Assembly: GCA_017652345.1 (NCBI GenBank)
Contig: JAGCBE010000528.1
Coordinates: forward strand, 1 to 53,090
DNA from: Methanobrevibacter sp.
GTDB lineage: Archaea > Methanobacteriota > Methanobacteria > Methanobacteriales > Methanobacteriaceae
Length of the DNA stretch: 53,090 nt
Direction of reading: 5' to 3'
A model generated the notes under the pieces. The model was given only the letters and a program-made list of their open reading frames with translations, had not been told where the DNA came from and searched no databases. A program made the translations under genes and the position numbers. Every line of letters starts with the position of its first letter. The first letter of the stretch is position 1. Positions 1-6,879 of this stretch are shown in pieces.

Positions 1-225
1 AAAATCTATTGCCGACTTTTTTCTTAAGAACCATCTTTCATCATCATACCAACCAAACCAATAAATATTCTTATTACCTTTAATATGTAATAAATCATAA
101 TCAGGGGCAAATCCAACATAGGCATCCGTTATATGTTTTTGACATCCATAGGCAGATACTCGCTTATCTCCGTCATCATAAATTCTTGCAACAAATGTTT
201 CTTCATCAATTACTACTTCTGCCAT
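1..225 (-). CDS. Hypothetical protein, 3' end cut by the window edge
   Basis: An open frame starts with ATG at 223-225 and reads off the left edge after 75 codons without a stop. The start lies one base after the stop of the upstream gene, whose last codons (GGAGGGAAAATAA) supply the ribosome site. The product is acidic and aromatic-rich (WFGW, YDDERWF). I do not recognise the family. It is the last visible gene of the accessory cluster that starts near 1.59 kb. Confidence 0.6.
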   Translation of the reverse strand, partial: MAEVVIDEETFVARIYDDGDKRVSAYGCQKHITDAYVGFAPDYDLLHIKGNKNIYWFGWYDDERWFLRKKSAIDF

Positions 226-226
226 T

Positions 227-454
227 TTATTTTCCCTCCAATTTTTTAAAGTCCTCTGAAAAATATCCCATTACTTCAATAACATCTTCATAATTCCATC
301 CAAGGTCATCGGCTACCATACAAGTTAACCTTTCCGTACTAATTTCTGGATAAATATCTTCTATTTCATACCAGCGGTCAACCACTATCCTATCTTCTTC
401 CCATTTCTTCCTTGATAAAATCTTTTCCTTTTTTTGTTCAAAATTCAACGCCAT
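227..454 (-). CDS. Small hypothetical protein (75 aa)
   Basis: This is an acidic, probably helical 75-residue protein. It starts with ATG at 454 behind an AAAGGAGAATAAG ribosome site embedded in the end of the upstream gene. There is no membrane segment or metal motif, and no family is recognised. It is one of six short genes apparently transcribed together from the promoter at 1646-1674. Confidence 0.65.
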   Translation of the reverse strand: MALNFEQKKEKILSRKKWEEDRIVVDRWYEIEDIYPEISTERLTCMVADDLGWNYEDVIEVMGYFSEDFKKLEGK

Positions 455-455
455 C

Positions 456-545
456 TTATTCTCCTTTCATTAAAAGCAAAATAAATAAAACCCCAACTAA
501 AAATGATAAAAAAGAAATACCAATCACTTCATATTCATAATACAT
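456..545 (-). CDS. 29-aa single-pass membrane peptide
   Basis: An ATG at 543-545 behind AAGGAGAATAAG opens a 29-codon frame. After a short acidic start (MYYEYEV), about 20 residues are continuously hydrophobic, which predicts one transmembrane helix. The last codons (AAAGGAGAATAA) form the ribosome site for the next gene, which supports real translation here. Function is unknown. Confidence 0.55.
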   Translation of the reverse strand: MYYEYEVIGISFLSFLVGVLFILLLMKGE

Positions 546-546
546 C

Positions 547-921
547 TTATTCTCCTTCCTTAAAAATTTCTTCATCAACATTGACATCTTTATCTTTATT
601 ATACTTTAATGGGATTCTTTCTTCAATCTCCATAGTCCCTTCCCAATTATTTACCATATAACAACGAACTTCCCTAGCCAAAAAGTCCATTTCGTATAAA
701 TATTCAATATCACTATGATTCCCAAAAGTAATTTCAAAATACCCTTTTTTAATCATATCATTTACAATGTCATCAGCTGACCAAAACCCTTTGGTATCTT
801 CAAATCTATCCATTAGCTTTAATAAGCAATACCCAACCCCTTCTGGATAGCCATCACTATAATGATATAACATAAAGATATCTTTACTTGTAATTACTTT
901 TACTTGACATCTTGTACTCAT
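547..921 (-). CDS. Conserved phage hypothetical protein (124 aa)
   Basis: The start was set at the ATG of MSTRCQVKV (921), preceded by AAAGGAGGAAAAA, rather than an upstream ATG with no ribosome site. The N-terminus, a short beta-strand followed by a YHYSDGYPEG motif, resembles a widespread family of phage proteins of unknown function that begin MSTRC and carry H-S-DGYP. It has no membrane segment and is acidic towards the C-terminus. No function can be given. Confidence 0.7.
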   Translation of the reverse strand: MSTRCQVKVITSKDIFMLYHYSDGYPEGVGYCLLKLMDRFEDTKGFWSADDIVNDMIKKGYFEITFGNHSDIEYLYEMDFLAREVRCYMVNNWEGTMEIEERIPLKYNKDKDVNVDEEIFKEGE

Positions 922-932
922 TTTTTCCTCCT

Positions 933-1175
933 TTAACAAAACCCTGCCCATACGGGTTTCTTTCTTGATAATTTATAATACCCATCCGTAGGTATTCTTT
1001 CTGGGCAACAATTCAATCCTTTCTTCCTCAACAAGTCTAAACATTTATTTTCAACCTTTTCATTATCTTCTTTGAAATGTAATATAACATATTTGCCAGA
1101 CTTAAATACTTCGGCATTATACTTATTTAAATCAATCATTTTCTTTACATCTTTGCAATACAATGCGAATGCCAT
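933..1175 (-). CDS. Small hypothetical protein (80 aa)
   Basis: This 80-residue basic protein starts at ATG 1175 behind an AAGGAGGAAAT ribosome site. It looks like a mixed alpha/beta domain with a two-cysteine motif (NCCPERIP) near the C-terminus. No family is recognised. It sits within the accessory operon, nine bases after the upstream gene. Confidence 0.6.
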   Translation of the reverse strand: MAFALYCKDVKKMIDLNKYNAEVFKSGKYVILHFKEDNEKVENKCLDLLRKKGLNCCPERIPTDGYYKLSRKKPVWAGFC

Positions 1176-1184
1176 ATTTCCTCC

Positions 1185-1376
1185 TTATCTCATAAGACTT
1201 ACAAAAGTAAATTTACTAAACTTTTTGCCAAACTTTTTAGCAACTTCAGCACCCAACCTATTCATCTCATCAATGAAAGGGGTTGCTTCTTTTTTAGCTT
1301 GCTCATAATCAATATACCCACAAGCTAATCTGGTTTTGATATCCTGAATCTTGTTTCTTAAATAATTTCCTGTCAT
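1185..1376 (-). CDS. Small basic hypothetical protein (63 aa)
   Basis: The start was placed at the ATG of MTGNYLRNK (1376), which directly follows the TAA of the upstream gene (TAAAATG). Extending further upstream would overlap that gene. The product is lysine-rich and helical (EVAKKFGKKFSKF). Function is unknown. Confidence 0.55.
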   Translation of the reverse strand: MTGNYLRNKIQDIKTRLACGYIDYEQAKKEATPFIDEMNRLGAEVAKKFGKKFSKFTFVSLMR

Positions 1377-1377
1377 T

Positions 1378-1590
1378 TTATTCCTCATCCCCTTCATCAT
1401 CTTCTTCAATTTCAATGTTATTCAAATCTAAATACCCACCATCATATCCAGAAATTCCAAGGAAGTGATTGGCATGACCCAAAAAGTATGTATTACTAAC
1501 CATTGAAACCTTTTAGTCATCTTCATAATCTTCCAGATTATCCAAGGCATTTTGTAAAATATCTTTTAATTCACCAACTGTTAAACTCAT
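1378..1590 (-). pseudogene. 70-residue conserved-type small gene interrupted by an in-frame TAA
   Basis: ATG at 1588-1590, behind AAAAAAAGGAG, opens 25 codons (MSLTVGELKDIL...) ending at TAA 1513-1515. The same frame continues through KVSMVSNTYFLG to a second TAA at 1378, with an internal ATG at 1501-1503. Read through, the 70 residues look like one small acidic phage protein: a helical start, then a beta part rich in Gly and aromatics. The internal ATG has only a weak AAAGG site. Options are a recent nonsense mutation, two separately translated peptides, or readthrough. It is the first gene behind the 1.65-kb promoter. Confidence 0.5.
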
Positions 1591-1611
1591 TTTTTTTCTC
1601 CTTTTTTTGAT

Positions 1612-1674
1612 TATCACTTATGTTCTTTTTTTTAAGAACAATCATATTATAATATATTTTTGTTAAAAAGTCAA
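1612..1674 (-). promoter_or_regulatory. Early-type promoter with 5'-terminal hairpin and AGTGATAA box (leader 1)
   Basis: On the minus strand, TTGACT (1669-1674), 17 bases and TATAAT (1646-1651) form a near-consensus sigma70 promoter. The expected transcript starts at the foot of a hairpin (1621-1640) with arms TGTTCTT and AAGAACA. The box AAGTGATAATC follows, then an A-rich run and AAAGGAG. The same arrangement recurs at 16.9, 18.4, 20.8 and 24.2 kb with different stem sequences. It should drive the accessory genes from 1590 to 1. Confidence 0.8.
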
Positions 1675-1748
1675 GAAAAAAAATCAAAATTTTTAACTTT
1701 TTTCATTTTTTTCACATTTTTTTATAAAATTAAATCTTTTTTAATAAT

Positions 1749-2438
1749 TTACAATTCTCCATAATCAGTAAAATAATCTTGAAGTCTATTGAATTTATTA
1801 TAAAATTCATGTAAATCTCGTATTTTTGGCATATATTCATCATCACCCAAATGTTTATAATACAAAACCAGTACATCTATACATCTTTTCGCTGGTATTT
1901 CATTTCTAATCAACCAACGATATATTGAAGAAGCCCATTTAGTAGTATTTGGTTCTAATCCGGTGTGATATTTAATTATTTTTTTAAACAATTCAATGAT
2001 GGTTGCTATATCTTTATTCCCTTTTAGGGGATTTAGGGGTATATTATTATTTATATTATTATTACTTGTATTATTATCTTTAAAAATTTTTTTATCCGAC
2101 GATTTAATTTTTTTATAATCGACGGTTAAAAATTTTTTTAATCGTATAAGTCTTTTTATTATTTCACACCCTCTTTTTTCATATTCAATCGTTATATATC
2201 CGAATTTCTTTAATTTATTTATTTTTTGCGATATTGATATTTCGGTGCAATCAAACAATTTGGCTAAATATTTGTTGGTTGCAAAACAAACACCACTTTC
2301 CGCAGATAAACTAGATATAATCATCAAAAGAGGAAGTTCCGCTTTTATTTTTTTATCCAAAGCCCATTCATTTAAACAAAAAGAATATCCACCAGACATT
2401 CTTTCTTTTGTTTCATTTAATTCTAAATCTTTATTCAT
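1749..2438 (-). CDS. Winged-helix DNA-binding protein, replication initiator-like
   Basis: The 229-residue product starts at ATG 2436-2438; a longer reading from GTG 2489 would run through the structured leader. Residues about 15-100 look like a winged-helix domain of the replisome-organizer/HTH_36 kind (SGVCFATNKYLAKLFD followed by SISQKINKLKKFGYI). A low-complexity Asn/Lys linker and a C-terminal helical domain (WASSIYRWLIRN) follow. Known relatives open origins or act as transcription regulators. The gene stands alone behind its own consensus promoter, just after terL. Repeats of GCACGGAA in its leader could be its own operator or iterons (inference). Confidence 0.65.
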   Translation of the reverse strand: MNKDLELNETKERMSGGYSFCLNEWALDKKIKAELPLLMIISSLSAESGVCFATNKYLAKLFDCTEISISQKINKLKKFGYITIEYEKRGCEIIKRLIRLKKFLTVDYKKIKSSDKKIFKDNNTSNNNINNNIPLNPLKGNKDIATIIELFKKIIKYHTGLEPNTTKWASSIYRWLIRNEIPAKRCIDVLVLYYKHLGDDEYMPKIRDLHEFYNKFNRLQDYFTDYGEL

Positions 2439-2568
2439 TTTCCGTGCCTTTATATTAGGAGGGGATATAGCCCTTTCGGGATTTTGCACGGAATATAGGT
2501 TTTTCTATATCCCCATTGGTTGTTTTTCCGTGCGTCAATATTATAAGATATTTTTATTCAAATGTCAA
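2437..2568 (-). promoter_or_regulatory. Consensus promoter plus repeat-containing, switch-like leader
   Basis: TTGACA (2563-2568), 17 bases and TATAAT (2540-2545) match the sigma70 consensus exactly. The leader carries GCACGGAA at 2526-2533 and again at 2440-2447 next to the start codon, with its complement TTCCGTGC between them (2486-2493). GGGGATATAG (2505-2514) is complementary over ten bases to CTATATCCCC (2461-2470), and CCCGAAAGGG (2471-2480) forms a GAAA-capped hairpin. The middle copy can pair with either outer copy, so exposed-start and covered-start folds exclude each other. As DNA, the same repeats could be operators or iterons. Confidence 0.7.
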
Positions 2569-2569
2569 G

Positions 2570-4753
2570 TTAGTTCCAATAATCATCACCCATAGCATCT
2601 ACGCTTGTTTCCCAATCAGGATGCAACCTCATTTTTCCACGATTCTTAATATACGGCTGTAATGCGTATCTAATGCTATCAATGCAATTTGAAACCAAGA
2701 CACCATTAGCAAAAAATTCGTGTTGGTCTTCAACGGTTATATCATAAACCTTATCAGCTATTCCCAACACTTCCACATCTTGCACAGTGTCTACTGCAAA
2801 ACCTTGTTTTTGAATATTTGTTGCTTTTAAATTCTTTTCCACACCATTCGCAATTTTTAACAACATCATCAAGTCTTGCTCTTCTTCTCCAAGCACTTTT
2901 GCATTTATTTGAACAGAATTTATCGTGGTGTGTTTTTGGTTTAAATATTTTTTCACAATATTCGCATTTTTTTTCTGGTAAATCGAACACTCCCCAATTT
3001 TGTTTCTTTGCGTGCTCTTTATGCCATTTAATACCTTCTTCTGATTTATGCCATTCTCGCATATATCCATTCCTTTTGAGTCTGTCTCTTGCTTTTTTCC
3101 GTCTTTCATCAGAGAAAGGATGATGCTTATAATGTTCCTTTGGGCTAATTTCCTCCAAATTGGATATGTCGTTGTTTTGAGGATTCCCATCAATGTGGTG
3201 AATGACATAGCCTTTCCTGCACTTGCTCTTATACTTTTCCCATACAAATCTGTGAAGGAATGTTTTCCCTCTTCTAAAATATTCCCTATCTGTCCGTCTT
3301 TTTGATTCAGAATATCTGCGCCATACCAATCCAAACATTTCTGTTGTTTCAACCATTTAGGGGTCTTTGTTAATAGTTTATCTCCATATCGCAAACTAAT
3401 TATATCGCAGAACCCCCTATTTGTCAATACTTTATGGTCTGGCGTTCCAATTATTTCCAATCCATTTTTTGTTTTTACTTTATATACAACCCTTCCCCAG
3501 TCAGATTCCCCAACCCATTTCACTTTTTTATATCCGTTTCTAGTTAAGACAAAATCTTCGGTTGTTATTTCTTCAATAGGTTTTAACCCATTTTTTGTAT
3601 CAACCAATGTCCCCGCAATAAGACAATGGTTCCAAGCATCTACCACTATCGGCAATATATCACCACTAACCCTATCCTTTTTATATGAATAGTATTTAAA
3701 TTCTTCATAAGTCTTTTTACATCTAGGATGAATATATATTTTATCAAAAGACCTCATAAATTCTATTCCATCTTCAATACTTCCTTTCCATTTTTCAGCG
3801 GGGACACAATTAAATCCATGCCTTGCCATATAGGAAATTGTTTCAGGTCTGGCACAATCTGCCCTTATTTTCCATTTTCTACTTTCTGGAACTTTATCAA
3901 ATAACTGTGGTAATTCATCTATTTCAACACCAACTCCATAAGATTCATAATCTATATACAAACAATTATCTTCCACAAAACATCTTGTTAAAACACTAGC
4001 ATCTGAACTAAACCCCCAGTCAGCACCATAATAGAACTCGGTAAAATCATCAGCTTCAAAATCCAACAATTCAAATTTTCCCTTGAATATCTGGGCTTCT
4101 GTTTCCATAATTGTATGCCCAAGCCAAATATGCTCGTATTTAGCATAATCTATCCTCTTACAATATTCCATTTCCTTTCTCATTACTTCAGGAAACCAAG
4201 GATTGTCCATATAATTCATACACTTAACAATGGAATCATCTGGCGGACTCTTAACAAACCTTCTATATGTTGCATCATCTTCCATCTGTGGGTTAAAACA
4301 TATCCAGATTTCTGAACCCTCTTTACGAATAGTCGGTATCAATATTTCCCAGCTTTCATCTGTTATATTTTGGGCTTCTTCACACAAGCAAAGGTCTATA
4401 CCTTCCAATGACTTAATTTCCTGTGGGTTATTATGAATCCCCTTAAATATATATTCAGAGCCATTATAGCCACGAATGGCATTTTGGGTTATTTCAAAAT
4501 ATCCTTCCAAACCCATAGCAGATATACTATCGGCAAGCAATTTATGAATTGAATCGGCAATACTGTTCTGAAACTGACGAACACACAAAATTCTCATCTT
4601 TTTCTTCATGGCAAGCATAATACTCGCTCTAGCCATAGCCCAGCTCTTTCCACTAGCACGCCCACCATATATAACCTTATATCGCTTTTCTTCACTAATC
4701 AAGAAAAGTGCTTTTTCTGGTATTTCCAAATTAAATTCAGGTTGCTCAATCAT
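2570..4753 (-). CDS. terL: Terminase large subunit containing an intein
   Basis: This is the DNA-packaging motor and headful nuclease. The 727-residue precursor has an N-terminal ATPase with Walker A (GGRASGKS, residues 30-37) and a Walker B acid pair (LCLCEEAQ, near 121-128). The C-terminal RNase H-like nuclease has acidic motifs YGADWGFSSDAS (near 242-253), IRADCARPE (near 297-304) and VVDAWNH (near 370-376). An intein (residues 377-689) interrupts the last nuclease motif. Splicing would restore DAWNH-CIDSIRYAL and leave a 414-residue enzyme, a normal terL length. The gene overlaps the small subunit by 8 bases. Confidence 0.93.
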   Translation of the reverse strand: MIEQPEFNLEIPEKALFLISEEKRYKVIYGGRASGKSWAMARASIMLAMKKKMRILCVRQFQNSIADSIHKLLADSISAMGLEGYFEITQNAIRGYNGSEYIFKGIHNNPQEIKSLEGIDLCLCEEAQNITDESWEILIPTIRKEGSEIWICFNPQMEDDATYRRFVKSPPDDSIVKCMNYMDNPWFPEVMRKEMEYCKRIDYAKYEHIWLGHTIMETEAQIFKGKFELLDFEADDFTEFYYGADWGFSSDASVLTRCFVEDNCLYIDYESYGVGVEIDELPQLFDKVPESRKWKIRADCARPETISYMARHGFNCVPAEKWKGSIEDGIEFMRSFDKIYIHPRCKKTYEEFKYYSYKKDRVSGDILPIVVDAWNHCLIAGTLVDTKNGLKPIEEITTEDFVLTRNGYKKVKWVGESDWGRVVYKVKTKNGLEIIGTPDHKVLTNRGFCDIISLRYGDKLLTKTPKWLKQQKCLDWYGADILNQKDGQIGNILEEGKHSFTDLYGKSIRASAGKAMSFTTLMGILKTTTYPIWRKLAQRNIISIILSLMKDGKKQETDSKGMDICENGINQKKVLNGIKSTQRNKIGECSIYQKKNANIVKKYLNQKHTTINSVQINAKVLGEEEQDLMMLLKIANGVEKNLKATNIQKQGFAVDTVQDVEVLGIADKVYDITVEDQHEFFANGVLVSNCIDSIRYALQPYIKNRGKMRLHPDWETSVDAMGDDYWN
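2687..3625 (-). other. Intein in TerL (313 aa), without an in-frame endonuclease
   Basis: The intein begins with Cys377 (CLIAGTLVDTKNG, block A) and contains GTPDHKVLT (block B with its histidine). It ends with VYDITVEDQHEFFANG (block F) and VLVSN followed by Cys690 (block G and the +1 nucleophile). Residues about 466-655, where a homing endonuclease normally sits, contain no LAGLIDADG or HNH motif in this frame. That same DNA encodes an HNH protein in another frame. The insertion interrupts the nuclease active-site motif of terminase, a typical conserved intein site. Confidence 0.9.
2754..3356 (-). CDS. HNH homing endonuclease overprinted out of frame inside the TerL intein
   Basis: A 200-codon frame lies wholly within the intein coding region, in a frame different from terL. 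It contains a clear HNH core (HRFVWEKY..., YVIHHIDGNPQNNDISNLE, then EHYKHHP) and two C-terminal Cys-Cys zinc ribbons (CEYC...CSNKC and CEWC...CSRHC). Relatives nick or cut DNA at intein-free alleles, so this enzyme should mobilise the intein. An in-frame TAA directly precedes the ATG and no good Shine-Dalgarno is visible (AAAGACCCCTAA), so translation may be weak or coupled to terL. The motifs are too intact for a chance frame. Confidence 0.85.
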   Translation of the reverse strand: MVETTEMFGLVWRRYSESKRRTDREYFRRGKTFLHRFVWEKYKSKCRKGYVIHHIDGNPQNNDISNLEEISPKEHYKHHPFSDERRKKARDRLKRNGYMREWHKSEEGIKWHKEHAKKQNWGVFDLPEKKCEYCEKIFKPKTHHDKFCSNKCKSAWRRRARLDDVVKNCEWCGKEFKSNKYSKTRFCSRHCARCGSVGNS

Positions 4754-5126
4754 TATTTTCTGGCTTTACTGGAATAATATTCAATACAGGTGCAACAATA
4801 GGACTTCCATTGGCACCAGTTATTTCTGTCTTTTCTGATGGCATTTCACCAATAAGTTTCAAACCAAGCTCAATAGCTTTTAAATCCCCGCCAAGCATTT
4901 TCATTACTAGTTTATTAGCCACAGCACCCTTATACTCTATCTTATTCCCATTCTTATCAATTAGGGATTGTTCAAGAGCCAGTTTAACCAATTCAGCCAT
5001 CTTCTTTTTTTCAGCTTTAGCCTTATCAGAAGCAATCTTACCTCTCATACCATATTCCACAGCCTGTTCGTGGGTCAATACTGGTTTTTCTTTTCCAAAA
5101 TGTTTCAGGTTTTTATCATTAGCCAT
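4746..5126 (-). CDS. terS: Terminase small subunit-like protein
   Basis: This 126-residue protein lies immediately upstream of terL, overlapping it by 8 bases, which is the usual position for the DNA-recognition subunit. It has a lysine-rich helical N-terminus, a central helical stretch (KMAELVKLALEQSL...KGAVANKLVMKMLGGDLKAIELGLKLIGE) and a disordered Pro-rich tail. A helix-turn-helix is not obvious, so the call rests on size, helicity and position. Confidence 0.7.
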   Translation of the reverse strand: MANDKNLKHFGKEKPVLTHEQAVEYGMRGKIASDKAKAEKKKMAELVKLALEQSLIDKNGNKIEYKGAVANKLVMKMLGGDLKAIELGLKLIGEMPSEKTEITGANGSPIVAPVLNIIPVKPENND

Positions 5127-5129
5127 TAC

Positions 5130-5315
5130 TTATTCTCCCTCTACTTTTACATCAGCAAAACCAGCCAATACCTCTAATGGTATATCGCAGGTTTCCACAA
5201 CGGTTCCATCAGCATAGTGCAGTTTAGCCCAATTACCATTTTCATTTGTAATCCACGTATATGAAACACCCTTATAAAAGAATACTATATTCGGTTTTAC
5301 TTTATTAGCTTTCAT
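5130..5315 (-). CDS. Small hypothetical protein (61 aa)
   Basis: This short, probably all-beta protein (VFFYKGVSYTWITNENGNW, LHYADGTVVETC) has a strong GGAGGTAAT ribosome site. It sits between the methylase and small terminase genes. The family is unknown. Confidence 0.6.
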   Translation of the reverse strand: MKANKVKPNIVFFYKGVSYTWITNENGNWAKLHYADGTVVETCDIPLEVLAGFADVKVEGE

Positions 5316-5324
5316 ATTACCTCC

Positions 5325-6023
5325 TTACAATAAAGTTCCCTGTCTTTGTTCATCTTCCAAACGCTTAACACTTGCTTCGTAATATCCCTTATCCTTTTCA
5401 ATGCAGATAAACCTACGCTTTAATCTGTGGCAAGCTATTGCTGTTGTGCCACTACCTGAAAAGCAATCTAATACTAGGTCGTTTTCTTTGGAAACATTTT
5501 GCAACATCTTTCCAACAATATCAACTCTTTTTGGTGTTGGATGGTCTATTCCTGCCTCTTTGAAGTTTGGCATAACAAAAAAACTTCTCTTTGTTGTATA
5601 GTCGCCCATTACTTCCAAGTCCTTGAATATGTGTAATCCCCACTCAACATCTGGAAGCCATTGGTTGTTTGTAAATGGCGTTGGTGATGTTTTACAAAAT
5701 GCAACCTCGTGATACCCAAACCCCATCTTTTTGGCAAGGGTCACAAACTCGTATTTTGTTTCTTTATCACAAAACGTGAAGAAGTTTATGTTTTTAAGTT
5801 TTGAAATAGACAACTCAAAAAACTCAGAATAGTCAAAATCCTTTGTGCTACCATATTCCTTTATACGAATATAGTTTGGCCTGTCTTTTGACATACCCCT
5901 TCCGTGAAACTCTTGCTTATAGGGTGGGTCTGTCAGAACAAGGTCAATACACTTATCAGGCAGCTGTTTCAGTATGTCCATACAATCTGCACACATTATC
6001 TTGTTTATCAGTTCATCAAGCAT
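5325..6023 (-). CDS. DNA adenine/cytosine-N4 methyltransferase, beta-type order
   Basis: The 232-residue enzyme has the amino-methyltransferase catalytic motif DPPY (residues 32-35) near the N-terminus. The AdoMet-binding motif CFSGSGTT (187-194) comes later, which is the beta-class motif order. It would transfer a methyl group from AdoMet to an exocyclic amino group in DNA. It overlaps the glycosyltransferase-like gene upstream by 8 bases and lies downstream of a ParB-like gene. No restriction partner is nearby, so the likely role is self-modification of phage DNA against host restriction (inference). Confidence 0.88.
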   Translation of the reverse strand: MLDELINKIMCADCMDILKQLPDKCIDLVLTDPPYKQEFHGRGMSKDRPNYIRIKEYGSTKDFDYSEFFELSISKLKNINFFTFCDKETKYEFVTLAKKMGFGYHEVAFCKTSPTPFTNNQWLPDVEWGLHIFKDLEVMGDYTTKRSFFVMPNFKEAGIDHPTPKRVDIVGKMLQNVSKENDLVLDCFSGSGTTAIACHRLKRRFICIEKDKGYYEASVKRLEDEQRQGTLL

Positions 6024-6879
6024 TTTTTTCCTTCTTCCATTTCTTGTTCAATATTTTAGGACAACAATTACCCCAATCAACCTTGTGGTGGATTCTCTTA
6101 TGTTTATCTCCCATACTAGCAATCTTACAGCAGGACGGGGAATACATTACAGTATAAAAACTCTTTAAGAAAGTACCACTATCCAAGTATAGGTCAGTCA
6201 TTCCCCCCTTATTAGACTGTGTTTGTTTCTGATTAAGCATAAATCCAGTATACGTAAACAACAAATCACCCCTCTGCCCCATTGTCGTATATGTGTTCAC
6301 ATCCTCATTAACCCTTCCAACGAAATCAAAAGGTCTATCAACACTACAGAAAAAGCTATTCATAGCCTTTCTTAGCAATCCCTCTTTAAACCTATCATTA
6401 TCAGCCCCGCCAATAAAGTCCCCACCTTGGGCAAAAGCTATAGTCTTTACATTCGTTTTTTCCATAAAATTGACAAAAGCATTTATAATATCATCTAGGT
6501 TCTTGGTTTCTCTGCTTTTAAACTTACCATCTTCTATCCATCTATGCATAAATGTAGTGTAGTCATCATCTAGCTCTAAGAAATACTTATATCCAAGTTC
6601 CCTAGCAATATCAAAACAAGCGTTCCTAGCATAAACAATAGCTTTCCTATTATCAAAACTATCCCCAGTATCAAATTCCTTGGATTTTTTTAGTTTATCA
6701 AACATATAGACATTTTCTTTACCAAACACTTCATAATACTTTTCAGCCTGGTCATCCTCATTATCTATAACAATAATAGTATTACCAGTATAGCCACACC
6801 TTTTTAATGTTTTATATGTTATTACATTATCAGCACGACCATGGGTTAAAATAAAACATACAAAATCATCCCTCACCAT
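6016..6879 (-). CDS. TET-associated-type glycosyltransferase (TAGT-like), possible DNA base modifier
   Basis: The start was taken at MVRDDFVCF (ATG 6877-6879); the longer reading has no ribosome site. The 287 residues begin with a GT-A-like strand and motif (VCFILTHGRADN), continue with VIDNEDD, and contain an ELDDDY acidic motif typical of metal and sugar-nucleotide binding. This resembles the TAGT/GREB1-type glycosyltransferases proposed to modify bases in phage DNA. It overlaps the ParB-like and methylase genes, suggesting a base-modification unit. No TET/JBP hydroxylase is visible in the window, so the acceptor is unknown. Confidence 0.6.
   Translation of the reverse strand: MVRDDFVCFILTHGRADNVITYKTLKRCGYTGNTIIVIDNEDDQAEKYYEVFGKENVYMFDKLKKSKEFDTGDSFDNRKAIVYARNACFDIARELGYKYFLELDDDYTTFMHRWIEDGKFKSRETKNLDDIINAFVNFMEKTNVKTIAFAQGGDFIGGADNDRFKEGLLRKAMNSFFCSVDRPFDFVGRVNEDVNTYTTMGQRGDLLFTYTGFMLNQKQTQSNKGGMTDLYLDSGTFLKSFYTVMYSPSCCKIASMGDKHKRIHHKVDWGNCCPKILNKKWKKEKNA

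Noticed and set aside
1378..1590. Stop-codon reassignment suggested by the in-frame TAA
   Set aside because: Many genes in the window end properly at TAA, TAG and TGA with overlaps to the next start, so the standard code is used.
4746..5126. Treating the gene before terL as a transcription regulator
   Set aside because: No helix-turn-helix is evident, and the 8-base overlap with terL favours the small terminase subunit.
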